A stretch of DNA of 38,742 nt, taken from the NCBI GenBank assembly GCA_013204645.1, contig JABMSE010000118.1, positions 1 through 38,742 of the forward strand. The letters are read 5' to 3'. The notes under the pieces were generated by a model. The model was not told the origin of the DNA, made no database searches, and was given only the letters and a program-made list of their open reading frames with translations. This DNA is from Candidatus Saganbacteria bacterium (GTDB lineage: Bacteria; Margulisbacteria; WOR-1; O2-12-FULL-45-9). Below, in pieces: positions 14,288 to 22,711 of the stretch (its first letter is position 1; the number at the start of each line of letters is the position of its first letter). The position numbers were made by a program, and so were the translations under genes.

Positions 14288-15556
14288 TCAAGAAAACCTC
14301 ACATCAATAGCCCGCGCGTGGGCGTCTAGGCCTTCGATTTGGGCAAGCAGTTTAATGTCTTTCCATACATTTTTTAAGGCCGGTTTGGTGTAGCCAATAA
14401 TACTCTGGGTTTTGACAAAATCATAAACCCCCAAGGGCGAAGCAAAACGAGCTGTTCCTCCGGTCGGCAAAACATGGTTAGGTCCGGCAATATAATCTCC
14501 CACCGGAACTGGCGAATGCGGTCCCAGAAAAACTGCCCCGGCATTTTTAATTTGCTCGAGCACCTTTTGCGGAGAACCGATTTCAAGTTCCAAATGCTCC
14601 GGTGCAATTTGATTTGTAATCTCAATTGCTTTTTCAATGTTTTCCACGACAAAAATGGTTATATCGGCTTTTTCAATGGCTTCTTTTCGCTCTAGCTTTT
14701 TTATCTGTTTTTCGATTTCTTTTTTGGTCTTTTCGGCAATCTTAGAGGAAGGAGTTATAAGAGCCGCAAAGGAATCAGGTCCATGCTCAACTTGAGAAAG
14801 AAGATCAGCTGCTAAAAATTCCGGTTCCGCATCCTGATCAGCAATTATAACCACATTGGATGGCCCAGCTAAACCATCAATATCAACCATCCCATAAACT
14901 AATTTTTTGGCCAGGGTTACATACATATTTCCAGGCCCGACAATTTTGTCCACCCTAGGTATGGTTTGGGTACCAAAAGCCAGTGCCGCGATGGCTTGTG
15001 CCCCACCCACCTGATAAATTTTAGAAATCCCCACCTCGCAAGCAGCTACCAAGGAATGGGGGTTAATCGGGGGCGGAGAAACCATTACAATTTCGCGGAC
15101 TCCAGCAACTTTAGCTGGGATGGCACCCATTAAAACCGACGAGGGATAAGCAGCAGATCCTCCGGGAACATAAATCCCAACCTTATCAAGTGCTATAACC
15201 CGCTGTCCTAAAACTACATCCAGGGGTAGCGTTTCAAACCATTCATCAGGGTGTTGTTTGCTATGATAAGCACCTATATTCTGGATAGCTTTAGCCAGTG
15301 CAGTTAAAAAGGCTTTATCAACTTTTTTATAGGCTTTATCAATCTCCTTTTCACAAATTTTAATGGCTTCTACGGGAACTTCCTTTTTGTCAAATTTGGC
15401 CGTGTAGGAAACAATTGCTTTGTCTCCCTCTTTTTTGACATCTTTAACAATTGCCTTTACACTTTTTTCAAGGTCTGAATCAAAAATAAAGGTTTGTTTT
15501 TTGACAATTGCGTCAATCTCTTTTTGAATATCTTTTTTCTCAACAATTTTTATCAT
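14288..15556 (-). CDS. hisD: histidinol dehydrogenase
   Basis: 422 aa; NAD-dependent four-electron oxidation of L-histidinol to histidine. Signatures: YVPGGSAAYPSSVLM, the VGPGNMYVTLAKK block, GPSNVVIIAD, Zn-ligand segment LSQVEHGPDS, and GDYIAGPNHVLPTGGTARFASPLGVYDF, with His in the final DAHARAIDVR. Normal length. No other his genes are in the window, so the pathway is dispersed. Its start overlaps the upstream nucleotidyltransferase by 4 nt. It is the last gene of the envC-ctpA-isomerase-transferase-hisD run. Confidence 0.95.
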   Translation of the reverse strand: MIKIVEKKDIQKEIDAIVKKQTFIFDSDLEKSVKAIVKDVKKEGDKAIVSYTAKFDKKEVPVEAIKICEKEIDKAYKKVDKAFLTALAKAIQNIGAYHSKQHPDEWFETLPLDVVLGQRVIALDKVGIYVPGGSAAYPSSVLMGAIPAKVAGVREIVMVSPPPINPHSLVAACEVGISKIYQVGGAQAIAALAFGTQTIPRVDKIVGPGNMYVTLAKKLVYGMVDIDGLAGPSNVVIIADQDAEPEFLAADLLSQVEHGPDSFAALITPSSKIAEKTKKEIEKQIKKLERKEAIEKADITIFVVENIEKAIEITNQIAPEHLELEIGSPQKVLEQIKNAGAVFLGPHSPVPVGDYIAGPNHVLPTGGTARFASPLGVYDFVKTQSIIGYTKPALKNVWKDIKLLAQIEGLDAHARAIDVRFS

Positions 15557-16617
15557 GCTGCCATCCTGGTTCCTTTTTTGATTTGCGTCCCATCTGCTAA
15601 CACCGTTCCTTTTTCAATTACCACCCCATCTTCAATTGTGCAATTTGCCCCCAAAATACAACTCGACAAATGCACATGATTACCTATTTTACAACCCTTC
15701 CAAATAATCGCATGATCCAGGGTGCAATGCGCCCCAATTGTAACACGATCTCCAATAACTACATAGTCAACGATTTCCGTCTCAGGTCCCAAACGGGCTT
15801 TTTCGCCAATTATCGAAGGCCCGATAATTCTGACGGTTGGATCAATATGCGCATCGGCCCCAACCCAGAATCTACCATCAATTCTGGACCCTATTATTTT
15901 AACCGCTACCTCGCCGCGTAAAATAGCCTGATGGGCCTCGCTATACTTATGGGGATTTCCAATATCAATCCAATAAGCTTCTGAGGGATAGCCAAAAATA
16001 GGGACCCCTTGCTTTAGGAGAGAGGGATAAAGCTCTCTTTCAAAAGAATAGGGTTTGCCAGCTGGGACTTCTTTAAATATCTTGGGATCCACAATGTAAA
16101 TACCCGCATTAATTGTTTTAACCGAAACCATATCCCAGCTTGGTTTTTCCAAGAATTTTGTAACGCGACCGTTTTTGTCAGTTAAAATCAGGCCAAAGGG
16201 TGTGGGATCTTCTACTTCGGTTAAGGTCAAGGTGACTGCGGCCTTTTTTTCTCGGTGAAAAGCAATCACCTTAGAAAGATTAATGTCGGTTAAGATATCA
16301 CCGTTAAAAATAACCATGGGTCCATCATCAAAAAACTGCTCGGCATTCTTAACTGCCCCAGCTGTTCCTAGGGGGTGTTCTTCAATAGAATAATGGATTT
16401 TTATACCCCAGTGTCTGCCATCCCCTAAGATCTTTTTTATTTCATGGGAAAGATAATGCAGATTAAGAATAACTTCATCTATGCCGTGCTTAACTAAAAG
16501 TTCAATCTGATGCACAACAAAAGGTCGATTTACCACCGGCACAATCGGCTTGGGGGTATTACAGGTCAAAGGCCGAAGACGGGTCCCAAGGCCGCCAGCA
16601 ATTATGATGGCCTTCAT
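15553..16617 (-). CDS. sugar-1-phosphate nucleotidyltransferase with hexapeptide domain
   Basis: 354 aa. The N-terminal domain (about 1-230) has the pyrophosphorylase signature GGLGTRLRPLT with downstream TPKPIVPVVNRP. The C-terminal domain (about 250-350) is a left-handed beta-helix of hexapeptide repeats (VRIIGPSIIGEKARLGPETEIVDY and similar, read in pieces). This matches GDP-mannose or glucose-1-phosphate pyrophosphorylases. The adjacent phosphoglucose/phosphomannose isomerase favours a mannose-1-phosphate guanylyltransferase-like role, but the nucleotide cannot be fixed. Four-base overlaps with both neighbours indicate tight coupling. Confidence 0.88.
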   Translation of the reverse strand: MKAIIIAGGLGTRLRPLTCNTPKPIVPVVNRPFVVHQIELLVKHGIDEVILNLHYLSHEIKKILGDGRHWGIKIHYSIEEHPLGTAGAVKNAEQFFDDGPMVIFNGDILTDINLSKVIAFHREKKAAVTLTLTEVEDPTPFGLILTDKNGRVTKFLEKPSWDMVSVKTINAGIYIVDPKIFKEVPAGKPYSFERELYPSLLKQGVPIFGYPSEAYWIDIGNPHKYSEAHQAILRGEVAVKIIGSRIDGRFWVGADAHIDPTVRIIGPSIIGEKARLGPETEIVDYVVIGDRVTIGAHCTLDHAIIWKGCKIGNHVHLSSCILGANCTIEDGVVIEKGTVLADGTQIKKGTRMAA

Positions 16618-17681
16618 CGCATAAGCTCCCTTTTCAAGCGCTCAATAACACCCACCGGCGTTGGATCAATCCCACGCAAAATTGCCAGATAGACGGTTAA
16701 AAAATCGCCAAAATAAATCAGGGACAATATTCTCGCCAAGGCAGAGTTGCCCTCTGCCCAAACCTCATTAACTCCGCCCAGTTGCCGTCCTATCAGGGAT
16801 TTTGTGATTTCAATTCGTTTTTTGATGCGCTCGCTATCTTTTTCATCACGCAGAAAAAGCAGGGAAAAATTGTGCTCAACTCTCTTTAAAAGTGAAAGTC
16901 CCACTATCTCGTTATGATTAAGCTCTGGAAAAAGATTAAATAAGGCTGCCACCTTGCTGTTTTCATTAAGCTGTGCCTTAAGCCTTAATGCTGCCGCACC
17001 AGTTGTGCCAGACACAGCAAAAACCACTGGGATTTTGCCTACCAGTTTTTTGGCCAGCTCTTTTGCCCTGTTAGCGCGGAGGGGTTTTTGGGGAGCATAT
17101 TGAAGTTTTAATTTCTCTAAAAGAGAAATGGCAAGAGAAAGTTCGCCAGAAAAAGAGGGTATAACGCCAAAAGTTTCAAGGGTCGCTAAAACCGGAAGCA
17201 AAAGATAAGGCAAGGCTACCCTGGGTTGATAGCCACTTGGGATTAGAAAGAGGGGGTATCCTTTTTCTTGTGCAATTTCTTTTAGCTTTCCACCGGAAGT
17301 AACACAAACAATCTGTGCTTGCCGTTTAGCTGCGGCAAAAAGAGCGCGGAGCGTTTCCTCGGTATTGCCAGAATAAGAAAGGGCCAAAAAGAGTGTTTCG
17401 TGATTCACAAATCCTGGGATACTATAATTACGATTAACCCAGATTGGCAATTCAGCTGTATTCCCATACAAATCACAAATAATATTTCCGGAAATAGCCG
17501 ACCCACCCATACCCGCAATCACAACCTGTTTAATCTTCTTTATTTTAGGAAGGGAAACGTGCTTGGCGCGTTCCTCGGCATCACGCAGCATCTCTGGGGT
17601 ACTTGCAACTACTTCTAGCATCCCCGACTTATCTATCTCACCTATTTTCGAAAGGTTATCTAAAACTTCGAGTTTTGCCAC
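16614..17681 (-). CDS. bifunctional phosphoglucose/phosphomannose isomerase
   Basis: 355 aa with two SIS halves. The N-terminal phosphosugar loop is IAGMGGSAISGNI, followed by LSYSGNTEETL (Ser/Thr phosphate-binding) and VTSGGKL. The central PSGYQPRVALPYLLLP and the C-terminal NHNEIVG match the archaeal/bacterial Pgi/Pmi family (about 320-350 aa). It supplies fructose-, glucose- or mannose-6-phosphate for the adjacent nucleotidyltransferase. It starts 5 nt after the ctpA stop. Confidence 0.92.
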   Translation of the reverse strand: MAKLEVLDNLSKIGEIDKSGMLEVVASTPEMLRDAEERAKHVSLPKIKKIKQVVIAGMGGSAISGNIICDLYGNTAELPIWVNRNYSIPGFVNHETLFLALSYSGNTEETLRALFAAAKRQAQIVCVTSGGKLKEIAQEKGYPLFLIPSGYQPRVALPYLLLPVLATLETFGVIPSFSGELSLAISLLEKLKLQYAPQKPLRANRAKELAKKLVGKIPVVFAVSGTTGAAALRLKAQLNENSKVAALFNLFPELNHNEIVGLSLLKRVEHNFSLLFLRDEKDSERIKKRIEITKSLIGRQLGGVNEVWAEGNSALARILSLIYFGDFLTVYLAILRGIDPTPVGVIERLKRELMR

Positions 17682-17686
17682 TATAT

Positions 17687-18928
17687 TTATCCCTTGATCA
17701 TGCCGTTTAACACCTCAACTGCCTTCTCTAACTGGATATCCTCTCCTTCTTGGTCGGGCAAGATTAATAGGGCTTCAACCTCCAGAGTTGGAACTAACAC
17801 CAGAACATCCGGCGAAATTCCCTTTTCATTAATATCTTCCCCATTGGGGGTCAAGTATTTTGCAATCGTAACCAATAGGGCCGACCCATCACTTAAACGA
17901 CGCACGTTTTGCACCGAAGCCTTGCCAAAGGAGTTAGAGCCGACCAGGGTAGCCTTTTTATTGTCACGCAGCGCCCCAGCTAAGATCTCAGATGCAGAAG
18001 CAGAAGCCTCATTTATTAAAACAACGGTGGGTTTTCGCCAGAGAACCCTTCCGGTTGACTCAATTTGTTCTTTTCTTCCTTCTCGATCAACGGTTTGCAC
18101 AATAACTCCCTTATCAACAAACATGCTTCCAATACTAATTGCGCTTTGCAGTAGTCCTCCACCATTACCACGCAGGTCAATAATTAAGCCGTTAGCATCC
18201 CGGGCTTGTCGCAAGGCTTTTTCAAATTCACGCGCAGAAGCCAAGTTCTCAAAAGTATTAAGCTTAATATAGGCGATGTTACCATCCAGCTGTTTGGTCT
18301 TAACGCATTGGATTTTGATATTGTCCCTTACAATCCCTACGTCCTTTGGCTTACCCCATCCCTGCCGCAAAATCCCCAAAACCACTTTTGTGCCGCGCGG
18401 CCCGCGAATTAAGCTTACGGCTTCTTCCAGTGCCATATCCTTAGTTACTTTTCCGTCAACCGTCATGATTTTATCGCCGGCTTTTAGGTGACCTTTATCG
18501 GCCGGGGTACCTTCGATGGGAGAAATAACCGTGAGTTGGTTGTCTTTCATGCCAATGTATATACCAATTCCCGAATAGATCCCGCTCATTCTAATTTTCA
18601 TTTCTTCATAGGCCTTAGGCTCAACAAAGCGCGTATAGGGATCATCGAGGGCTGAAAGCATGCCGCGAATTGACCCATAGACTAATTTTTGATCATCCAC
18701 ATCCTTTTGTACATAATCATTTTTAACAATATCCAGAACCTGCAGATAAGTTTCAAGTTTTCTTTCTAGGCCCTCCTGAGCGGTTACGCGGCTAAAAATC
18801 GAAACCCCCACCACCACAACCATAATCGCTAACACTATATTCCTCAATACCCTAAACCTTCCCTCAGCAACACCTCGTGCTGAGTGTTGTCCCTTTCCTC
18901 GGTGCGAAGCATTGGACTTACTAAACAT
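17687..18928 (-). CDS. ctpA: C-terminal processing peptidase (S41 family)
   Basis: 413 aa periplasmic serine protease. One membrane anchor (IVLAIMVVVVGVSIFSRV, about 30-47), a PDZ domain (about 105-190, GIGIYIGMKDNQLTV onward) and the S41 domain. The catalytic Ser is in NEASASASEILAGAL and the Lys in GSNSFGKASVQ. The cytoplasmic N-terminal tail SNASHRGKGQHSARGVAEGR is encoded by a dispersed repeat also found in aroA. A strong Shine-Dalgarno sequence (GGGAGGAAG) precedes the ATG. It follows envC, a pairing common for cell-wall hydrolase control. Confidence 0.94.
   Translation of the reverse strand: MFSKSNASHRGKGQHSARGVAEGRFRVLRNIVLAIMVVVVGVSIFSRVTAQEGLERKLETYLQVLDIVKNDYVQKDVDDQKLVYGSIRGMLSALDDPYTRFVEPKAYEEMKIRMSGIYSGIGIYIGMKDNQLTVISPIEGTPADKGHLKAGDKIMTVDGKVTKDMALEEAVSLIRGPRGTKVVLGILRQGWGKPKDVGIVRDNIKIQCVKTKQLDGNIAYIKLNTFENLASAREFEKALRQARDANGLIIDLRGNGGGLLQSAISIGSMFVDKGVIVQTVDREGRKEQIESTGRVLWRKPTVVLINEASASASEILAGALRDNKKATLVGSNSFGKASVQNVRRLSDGSALLVTIAKYLTPNGEDINEKGISPDVLVLVPTLEVEALLILPDQEGEDIQLEKAVEVLNGMIKG
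18870..18918 (-). repeat. dispersed repeat in the 5' end of ctpA
   Basis: Contains CTCGTGCTGAG and CTCGGTGCGAAGCATT, aligned closely with aroA 2082-2130. It encodes most of the ctpA N-terminal tail just after the start codon. Confidence 0.7.
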
Positions 18929-18948
18929 TTCTTCCTCCCTTCATAAAA

Positions 18949-20061
18949 TTACAAATACGATATTGGATTTACTGGTTTCCCGTTTTTTCGCACCTCAAAA
19001 TGCAGGTGTGGACCAGTTGAGTATCCGGTGCTTCCCACCAGACCAATGGTTTGTCCCTTAGCAATTATATCACCTACTCGCTTATAAATTCTCGACATAT
19101 GGCCATAGACCGTAGTTGTTTTTCGGCCATGGTCAATAACAATGGCTTTCCCATAGCCATCCCACCATCCAGAAAAAATAACTTCACCTGCATCAGCAGC
19201 CTTAATCGGTGTCCCATATTTGGCTGCAACGTCTAGGCCAGTATGGAAGCTGCGTCCCCCCCAAAGAGGATGGCGCCGATAGCCAAAGCGTGATGTTATC
19301 CGACCACGCAGGGGCCACGCCATCTTACCGCTGCCATAAACCTTGGTTCCTTGGCGTGCGGCCATCTTTTTCAAAATAAGAACTTCTAGGTCTTTTGAGC
19401 TTTTTTCAAGCTCTGCTACCCGGGCCTCGTATTCTTTTCTCCTCTGCTTTAGAGATTGGTAAATTTTGTTTTTTTCGTGCGCCTTCTGTGAAACCTCTGT
19501 TTTCTTTTCTTCAAAAACTTTGGCTAAACCACGTATTTCTTGGGTTTTGCTCTTAAGCGTTGCCCTTTTTTGCTTTGCTTTTGCCGCATCGGTGCGAATG
19601 GACTGAACCAAGTTTGCATCATAATCAATTATCTTCTTAAAAAAATAAAAGCGATTCGAAAAATCAGAAACCGACTGAGAAGTAAAAAGGAGCTGCAGGT
19701 AATTTAATCCGCTGCTCTTATAAACTTCCCTAAGGCGTCCCTCAAGTTTTGCCTCTTTTTTGACCAGCTCCTTTTCGGTCTGGGTAAGCTCCCGGGTCAA
19801 GGTCCCGATTTGGCTTTCGTTTTGCCTTATTTTTTTTTGGGTCTGGTACAAACTATTCTTGGTTTTGCTTAATTCCTTCTTTATTACTACCAGGCGCCCT
19901 AAAACTGCCTGTTCCTCTTTTTTAGTTTTGGCTAACTTCTGCTTATTTTGTGCAAGCTCCTTTTGGATAACTTTTAACTTCTGCTCCTCGGTTAAATCAT
20001 CAGCAAAAACAGCAAAAGAACACAACAGGAGCGTTAAGAGAAAGGCCGCCAAAATCCTCAT
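18949..20061 (-). CDS. envC: EnvC-like murein hydrolase activator / M23 peptidase
   Basis: 370 aa. Signal peptide at 1-20 (ILAAFLLTLLLCSFAVFA), a long coiled coil (about 22-235), then a LytM/M23 domain (about 255-368). Unlike E. coli EnvC, the zinc residues look intact: FHTGLDVAA (HxxxD) and GPHLHFE (HxH), so it may itself be an endopeptidase. Domain layout matches proteins that act with the divisome. The ATG lies 6 nt from the -10 box, giving a leaderless transcript. First gene of the run through hisD. Confidence 0.92.
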   Translation of the reverse strand: MRILAAFLLTLLLCSFAVFADDLTEEQKLKVIQKELAQNKQKLAKTKKEEQAVLGRLVVIKKELSKTKNSLYQTQKKIRQNESQIGTLTRELTQTEKELVKKEAKLEGRLREVYKSSGLNYLQLLFTSQSVSDFSNRFYFFKKIIDYDANLVQSIRTDAAKAKQKRATLKSKTQEIRGLAKVFEEKKTEVSQKAHEKNKIYQSLKQRRKEYEARVAELEKSSKDLEVLILKKMAARQGTKVYGSGKMAWPLRGRITSRFGYRRHPLWGGRSFHTGLDVAAKYGTPIKAADAGEVIFSGWWDGYGKAIVIDHGRKTTTVYGHMSRIYKRVGDIIAKGQTIGLVGSTGYSTGPHLHFEVRKNGKPVNPISYL

Positions 20062-20067
20062 AAAAAA

Positions 20068-20096
20068 ATCATAACATAAACCTTGTGCCGTGACAA
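20068..20096 (-). promoter_or_regulatory. sigma-70 promoter of envC
   Basis: Minus-strand TTGTCA (20096 to 20091), 17-nt spacer, TATGAT (20073 to 20068), ATG 6 nt further. A C8/G8 homopolymer lies just upstream at 20113-20120. Confidence 0.65.
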
Positions 20097-20128
20097 CATA
20101 AATGCCATCCTTCCCCCCCCCTGCATTA

Positions 20129-20290
20129 GGTGTCTATTGGACAAGTGCAAGAATTTGATATTTTTCTCGCTTACTAGGGTGCCGAGTTGTCTACTGAATG
20201 AGTGTGGAAATTCGATATTTTTCTCGTTCGTCCCGATGGGAATCGGGACTCTCTACAAAAAAAATGAATTCCCACCCTCTCTAGGGGTTG
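20129..20290 (-). repeat. hairpin repeat element, copy B plus partial copy C
   Basis: On the minus strand this matches element A: CTAGAGAG, GAATTCATTTTTTTTGTAG, the inner TCCCGAT/ATCGGGA hairpin (20231-20248) and GAGAAAAATATC. Outer arms are 20204-20213 and 20266-20275 (GTGGAAATTC / GAATTCCCAC). A right-half copy (GAGAAAAATATC, AATTCTTGCAC, CAATAGACACC) lies at 20129-20171. Further degraded AAAAAAATAAATTC units reach 20340. No gene is seen in 20062-20343. Confidence 0.8.
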
Positions 20291-20343
20291 CAATGGTCCT
20301 TACAAAAAAATAAATTCTTCCTCTTTCTGGGGGTTTCAATGCT

Positions 20344-21609
20344 TCATGATTCGTATAGGCTTCTAGCCCTCTTCTGACGATGGTAGGTAATGGCAAAACG
20401 ATGGGCTTCATCCCGGATACGCTGAAGAAGCTTTAGCGCCGAAGAAGTTTTTGCCAAAGCTAGCGTTTTAGTCACATTGGGAAAGCAAATTATTTCTTGT
20501 TTTTTGGCTAATCCAATAATCGGAATGCTGGCCAAATTTGCCTCAACTAGCGCTTTTTTTCCAGCATTAGCCTGGGCCACCCCACCATCTACTAAAACTA
20601 GATCGGGCAAAGAAAGCTGGCTCGCCAGTGACTTAGAATAACGGCGCCGAACAATCTCGTAGATGGCCGCAACATCATTGGGTTTGTTTTTAAGGGTTCT
20701 AACTTTAAATTTTCTATACTCACTTTTTGCTGGGAGCCCCCCATAAAAAACTACCATGGAACCAACAATGTTTTTGCTAGAAATATTTGAAACATCAAAG
20801 GCCTCAATGCGCATTGGTTCTTTTTTGAGTTTCAAAACCTTTTTAAGCTCAATAATTTCAGAAAGGCGCCGCGGAGTCGGTGGCGCGCTTAATTCTTTTC
20901 CTTCCAGCATTTCAGATAAAATTTTCATGCGATCGCGCAGATAGGCTGCTCGCTCATATTCGCGTTTACTAGAATTTTTGACCATTTCTTGCTTTAGTTT
21001 GGCAAGCGCCTGGTCCATTTTACCCGAAAGCAACGCCTTAATCCCTTGGACCAAAACCCAATAATCTTTTTTGGCTATTTTGCCAATACAGGGCCCAGAG
21101 CAGGTGCCGATACGATAATAAAGACAGCCTTGCTTGCGCTCTTGCAGGGGAGATTCCTTGCACCACCTAATAGGAAAAAGTTTTTTGCAAAGACGGATAA
21201 CTTCGCGCACCATTTTCCCCTGATAGCGGCCAAAGTAAAGTGCGCCGTCTCCCACCTTGCGTCTAACCAAAAGCAGGCGAGGCCATTTTTCATTAACGGT
21301 TAATTTAAGATAAGGATAAGATTTGTCGTCACGCAGCGAGATATTATAACGCGGTTTATATTTTTTAATTAACTCATCTTCAAGCAGCAAAGCCTCCATT
21401 TCGGACTTAACAACTATATAATCTATATCATGTAAGCGCGCAAGGAGGATGCCGGTTTTTAAATCCGGGCTCGGGGTAAAATAAGAAGAAACTCGGGTAA
21501 AGAGAGACTTGGCCTTGCCAACGTAGAGAATAGTTGCATACTTATCTTTGAAAAGGTAAACACCGGGTTTTTTAGGCAGCGATTTCAGCTTCTCCTTAAG
21601 AGAGCCCAT
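20344..21609 (-). CDS. uvrC: UvrC excinuclease subunit lacking the HhH domain
   Basis: 421 aa versus about 600 in the family. Present are the GIY-YIG nuclease (GVYLFKDKYATILYVGKAKSL, about 16-36), Cys-containing linker (CLYYRIGTCSGPCIGK), UVR motif (about 195-235) and the RNase H-like nuclease with IEAFDVSNI, LVLVDGG and RDEAHRFAITYHR. The protein stops right after this last motif, so the C-terminal (HhH)2 DNA-binding domain is missing. The stop is followed at once by repeat-element DNA. Either a natural short form or a truncation; both catalytic domains look intact. Starts 2 nt after rplI. Confidence 0.9.
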   Translation of the reverse strand: MGSLKEKLKSLPKKPGVYLFKDKYATILYVGKAKSLFTRVSSYFTPSPDLKTGILLARLHDIDYIVVKSEMEALLLEDELIKKYKPRYNISLRDDKSYPYLKLTVNEKWPRLLLVRRKVGDGALYFGRYQGKMVREVIRLCKKLFPIRWCKESPLQERKQGCLYYRIGTCSGPCIGKIAKKDYWVLVQGIKALLSGKMDQALAKLKQEMVKNSSKREYERAAYLRDRMKILSEMLEGKELSAPPTPRRLSEIIELKKVLKLKKEPMRIEAFDVSNISSKNIVGSMVVFYGGLPAKSEYRKFKVRTLKNKPNDVAAIYEIVRRRYSKSLASQLSLPDLVLVDGGVAQANAGKKALVEANLASIPIIGLAKKQEIICFPNVTKTLALAKTSSALKLLQRIRDEAHRFAITYHRQKRARSLYES

Positions 21610-21611
21610 GG

Positions 21612-22058
21612 CTACTTTGATACTACTTTAATTTTAACTTTGGCCACAACATCTTGAAAGAATCCGATTGAAACTTCGTGTTCGCCAATAACTTTAATGG
21701 GAGAAGCCAAATCAATCATTTTCTTGTCAACCTCAATCTGGCTGGCAGCCAAGATGGCATCGGCAATATCAGTTGCGGTAACCGACCCAAAAAGTTTCCC
21801 TTCTTCCCCCGCATCCACAGGAATTAAAATCTCAAGGGAAGCAAGTTTTTGGGCTTTTTCCTGGAATTCGCCTTTCCTGACTTCGAGTTCTTTTTCTCTT
21901 TGTGCCCGTCTTTTTTCTAGAGCGGCGAGGGCTTTGGGGGTTGCGGGCCCAGCTAAATTATTGGGCAAAAGGTAATTTCTAGCATAACCATCGGAAACCT
22001 TAACTAAGGTGTTTTTCTCGCCAAGCTTAGGCACATCTTTATATAAAATTACTTCCAT
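21612..22058 (-). CDS. rplI: 50S ribosomal protein L9
   Basis: 148 aa, normal bL9 length. N-terminal MEVILYKDVPKLGEKNTLVKVSDGYARNYLLP pattern (signature GxxNxxxxVxxGYARNxLxP), a long connecting helix (about 45-75) and the C-terminal rRNA-binding domain. Follows rpsR by 2 nt in the classical rpsF-ssb-rpsR-rplI order. Confidence 0.97.
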   Translation of the reverse strand: MEVILYKDVPKLGEKNTLVKVSDGYARNYLLPNNLAGPATPKALAALEKRRAQREKELEVRKGEFQEKAQKLASLEILIPVDAGEEGKLFGSVTATDIADAILAASQIEVDKKMIDLASPIKVIGEHEVSIGFFQDVVAKVKIKVVSK

Positions 22059-22060
22059 GG

Positions 22061-22321
22061 CTACTCTACCGTGTAAGGCGCTAGGCCTAATTGGCGGGCG
22101 CGTTTTACTTGCTTAGCAACCATTCTCTGGTGCAGAGCACAACAGCCTGTCATGCGGCGGGGAGCAATCTTTCCCCGATCGGTTATAAAACGGCGCACAA
22201 AAGCAACGTCTTTATAATCCAGGGTTTTCTGATCAGCACAGAAAACACACTTTTTTATCTTTCTTTTCCTGAACTGGTCTTTGCCTTTAAACTTTGGTTT
22301 TCTTCTCTCTCTGGTCATCAA
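22061..22321 (-). CDS. rpsR: 30S ribosomal protein S18
   Basis: 86 aa bS18. CVFC near residue 25 and the later GCCALHQR give a Cys-containing, zinc-binding form. DYKDVAFVRRFITDRGKIAPRR is the conserved core, with C-terminal QVKRARQLGLAPYT. Lies between ssb and rplI. Confidence 0.97.
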   Translation of the reverse strand: MMTRERRKPKFKGKDQFRKRKIKKCVFCADQKTLDYKDVAFVRRFITDRGKIAPRRMTGCCALHQRMVAKQVKRARQLGLAPYTVE

Positions 22322-22329
22322 TTAACCTC

Positions 22330-22707
22330 CTAAAAAGGGATTTCCTCTTCTTTTTTGTTTTCTGAAAGATGGGGCGCACTTTTTCTTCCTAGCATTTGCA
22401 TGCCATCTGCCACTATTTCAGTCATGCTTTTCTTTTCTCCGTTTTTCGCTTCGTAATTTCGGATCTGGAGCCTGCCCTCAATTGAAACTGACATTCCCTT
22501 TTTTAGATATTCTCCGCAAACCTCAGCTAACCTACGCCAGGCCACAACATTAATAAAATCCACATCCTGGCCTCCATCGCTCTCAGTACCTTTTCTTTTT
22601 ATGCGGTTTACCGCCACGGCAAAACGGGCCACGGGAATGCCTGACGTGGTATAGCGCAGCTCTGCATCACGGGTTAAATTTCCAATTATAAAGGCTTTGT
22701 TATACAT
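22330..22707 (-). CDS. ssb: single-stranded DNA-binding protein, copy 2
   Basis: 125 aa OB-fold SSB. NKAFIIGNLTRDAELRYTTSG is the SSB N-terminus; later VDFINVVAWRRLAEVCGEYLKKG and SIEGRLQIR. The acidic tail ends EEEIPF, the interaction tip. The start was set at ATG 22707 by homology; a longer frame to 22749 would overlap the first ssb copy. It looks like the more conventional of the two paralogues. Confidence 0.95.
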   Translation of the reverse strand: MYNKAFIIGNLTRDAELRYTTSGIPVARFAVAVNRIKRKGTESDGGQDVDFINVVAWRRLAEVCGEYLKKGMSVSIEGRLQIRNYEAKNGEKKSMTEIVADGMQMLGRKSAPHLSENKKEEEIPF

Positions 22708-22711
22708 AATA

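Noticed and set aside
20083-20313. 76-codon plus-strand ORF between envC and uvrC
   Set aside because: It is read through hairpin repeats and homopolymers, has no Shine-Dalgarno sequence and no recognisable protein features.
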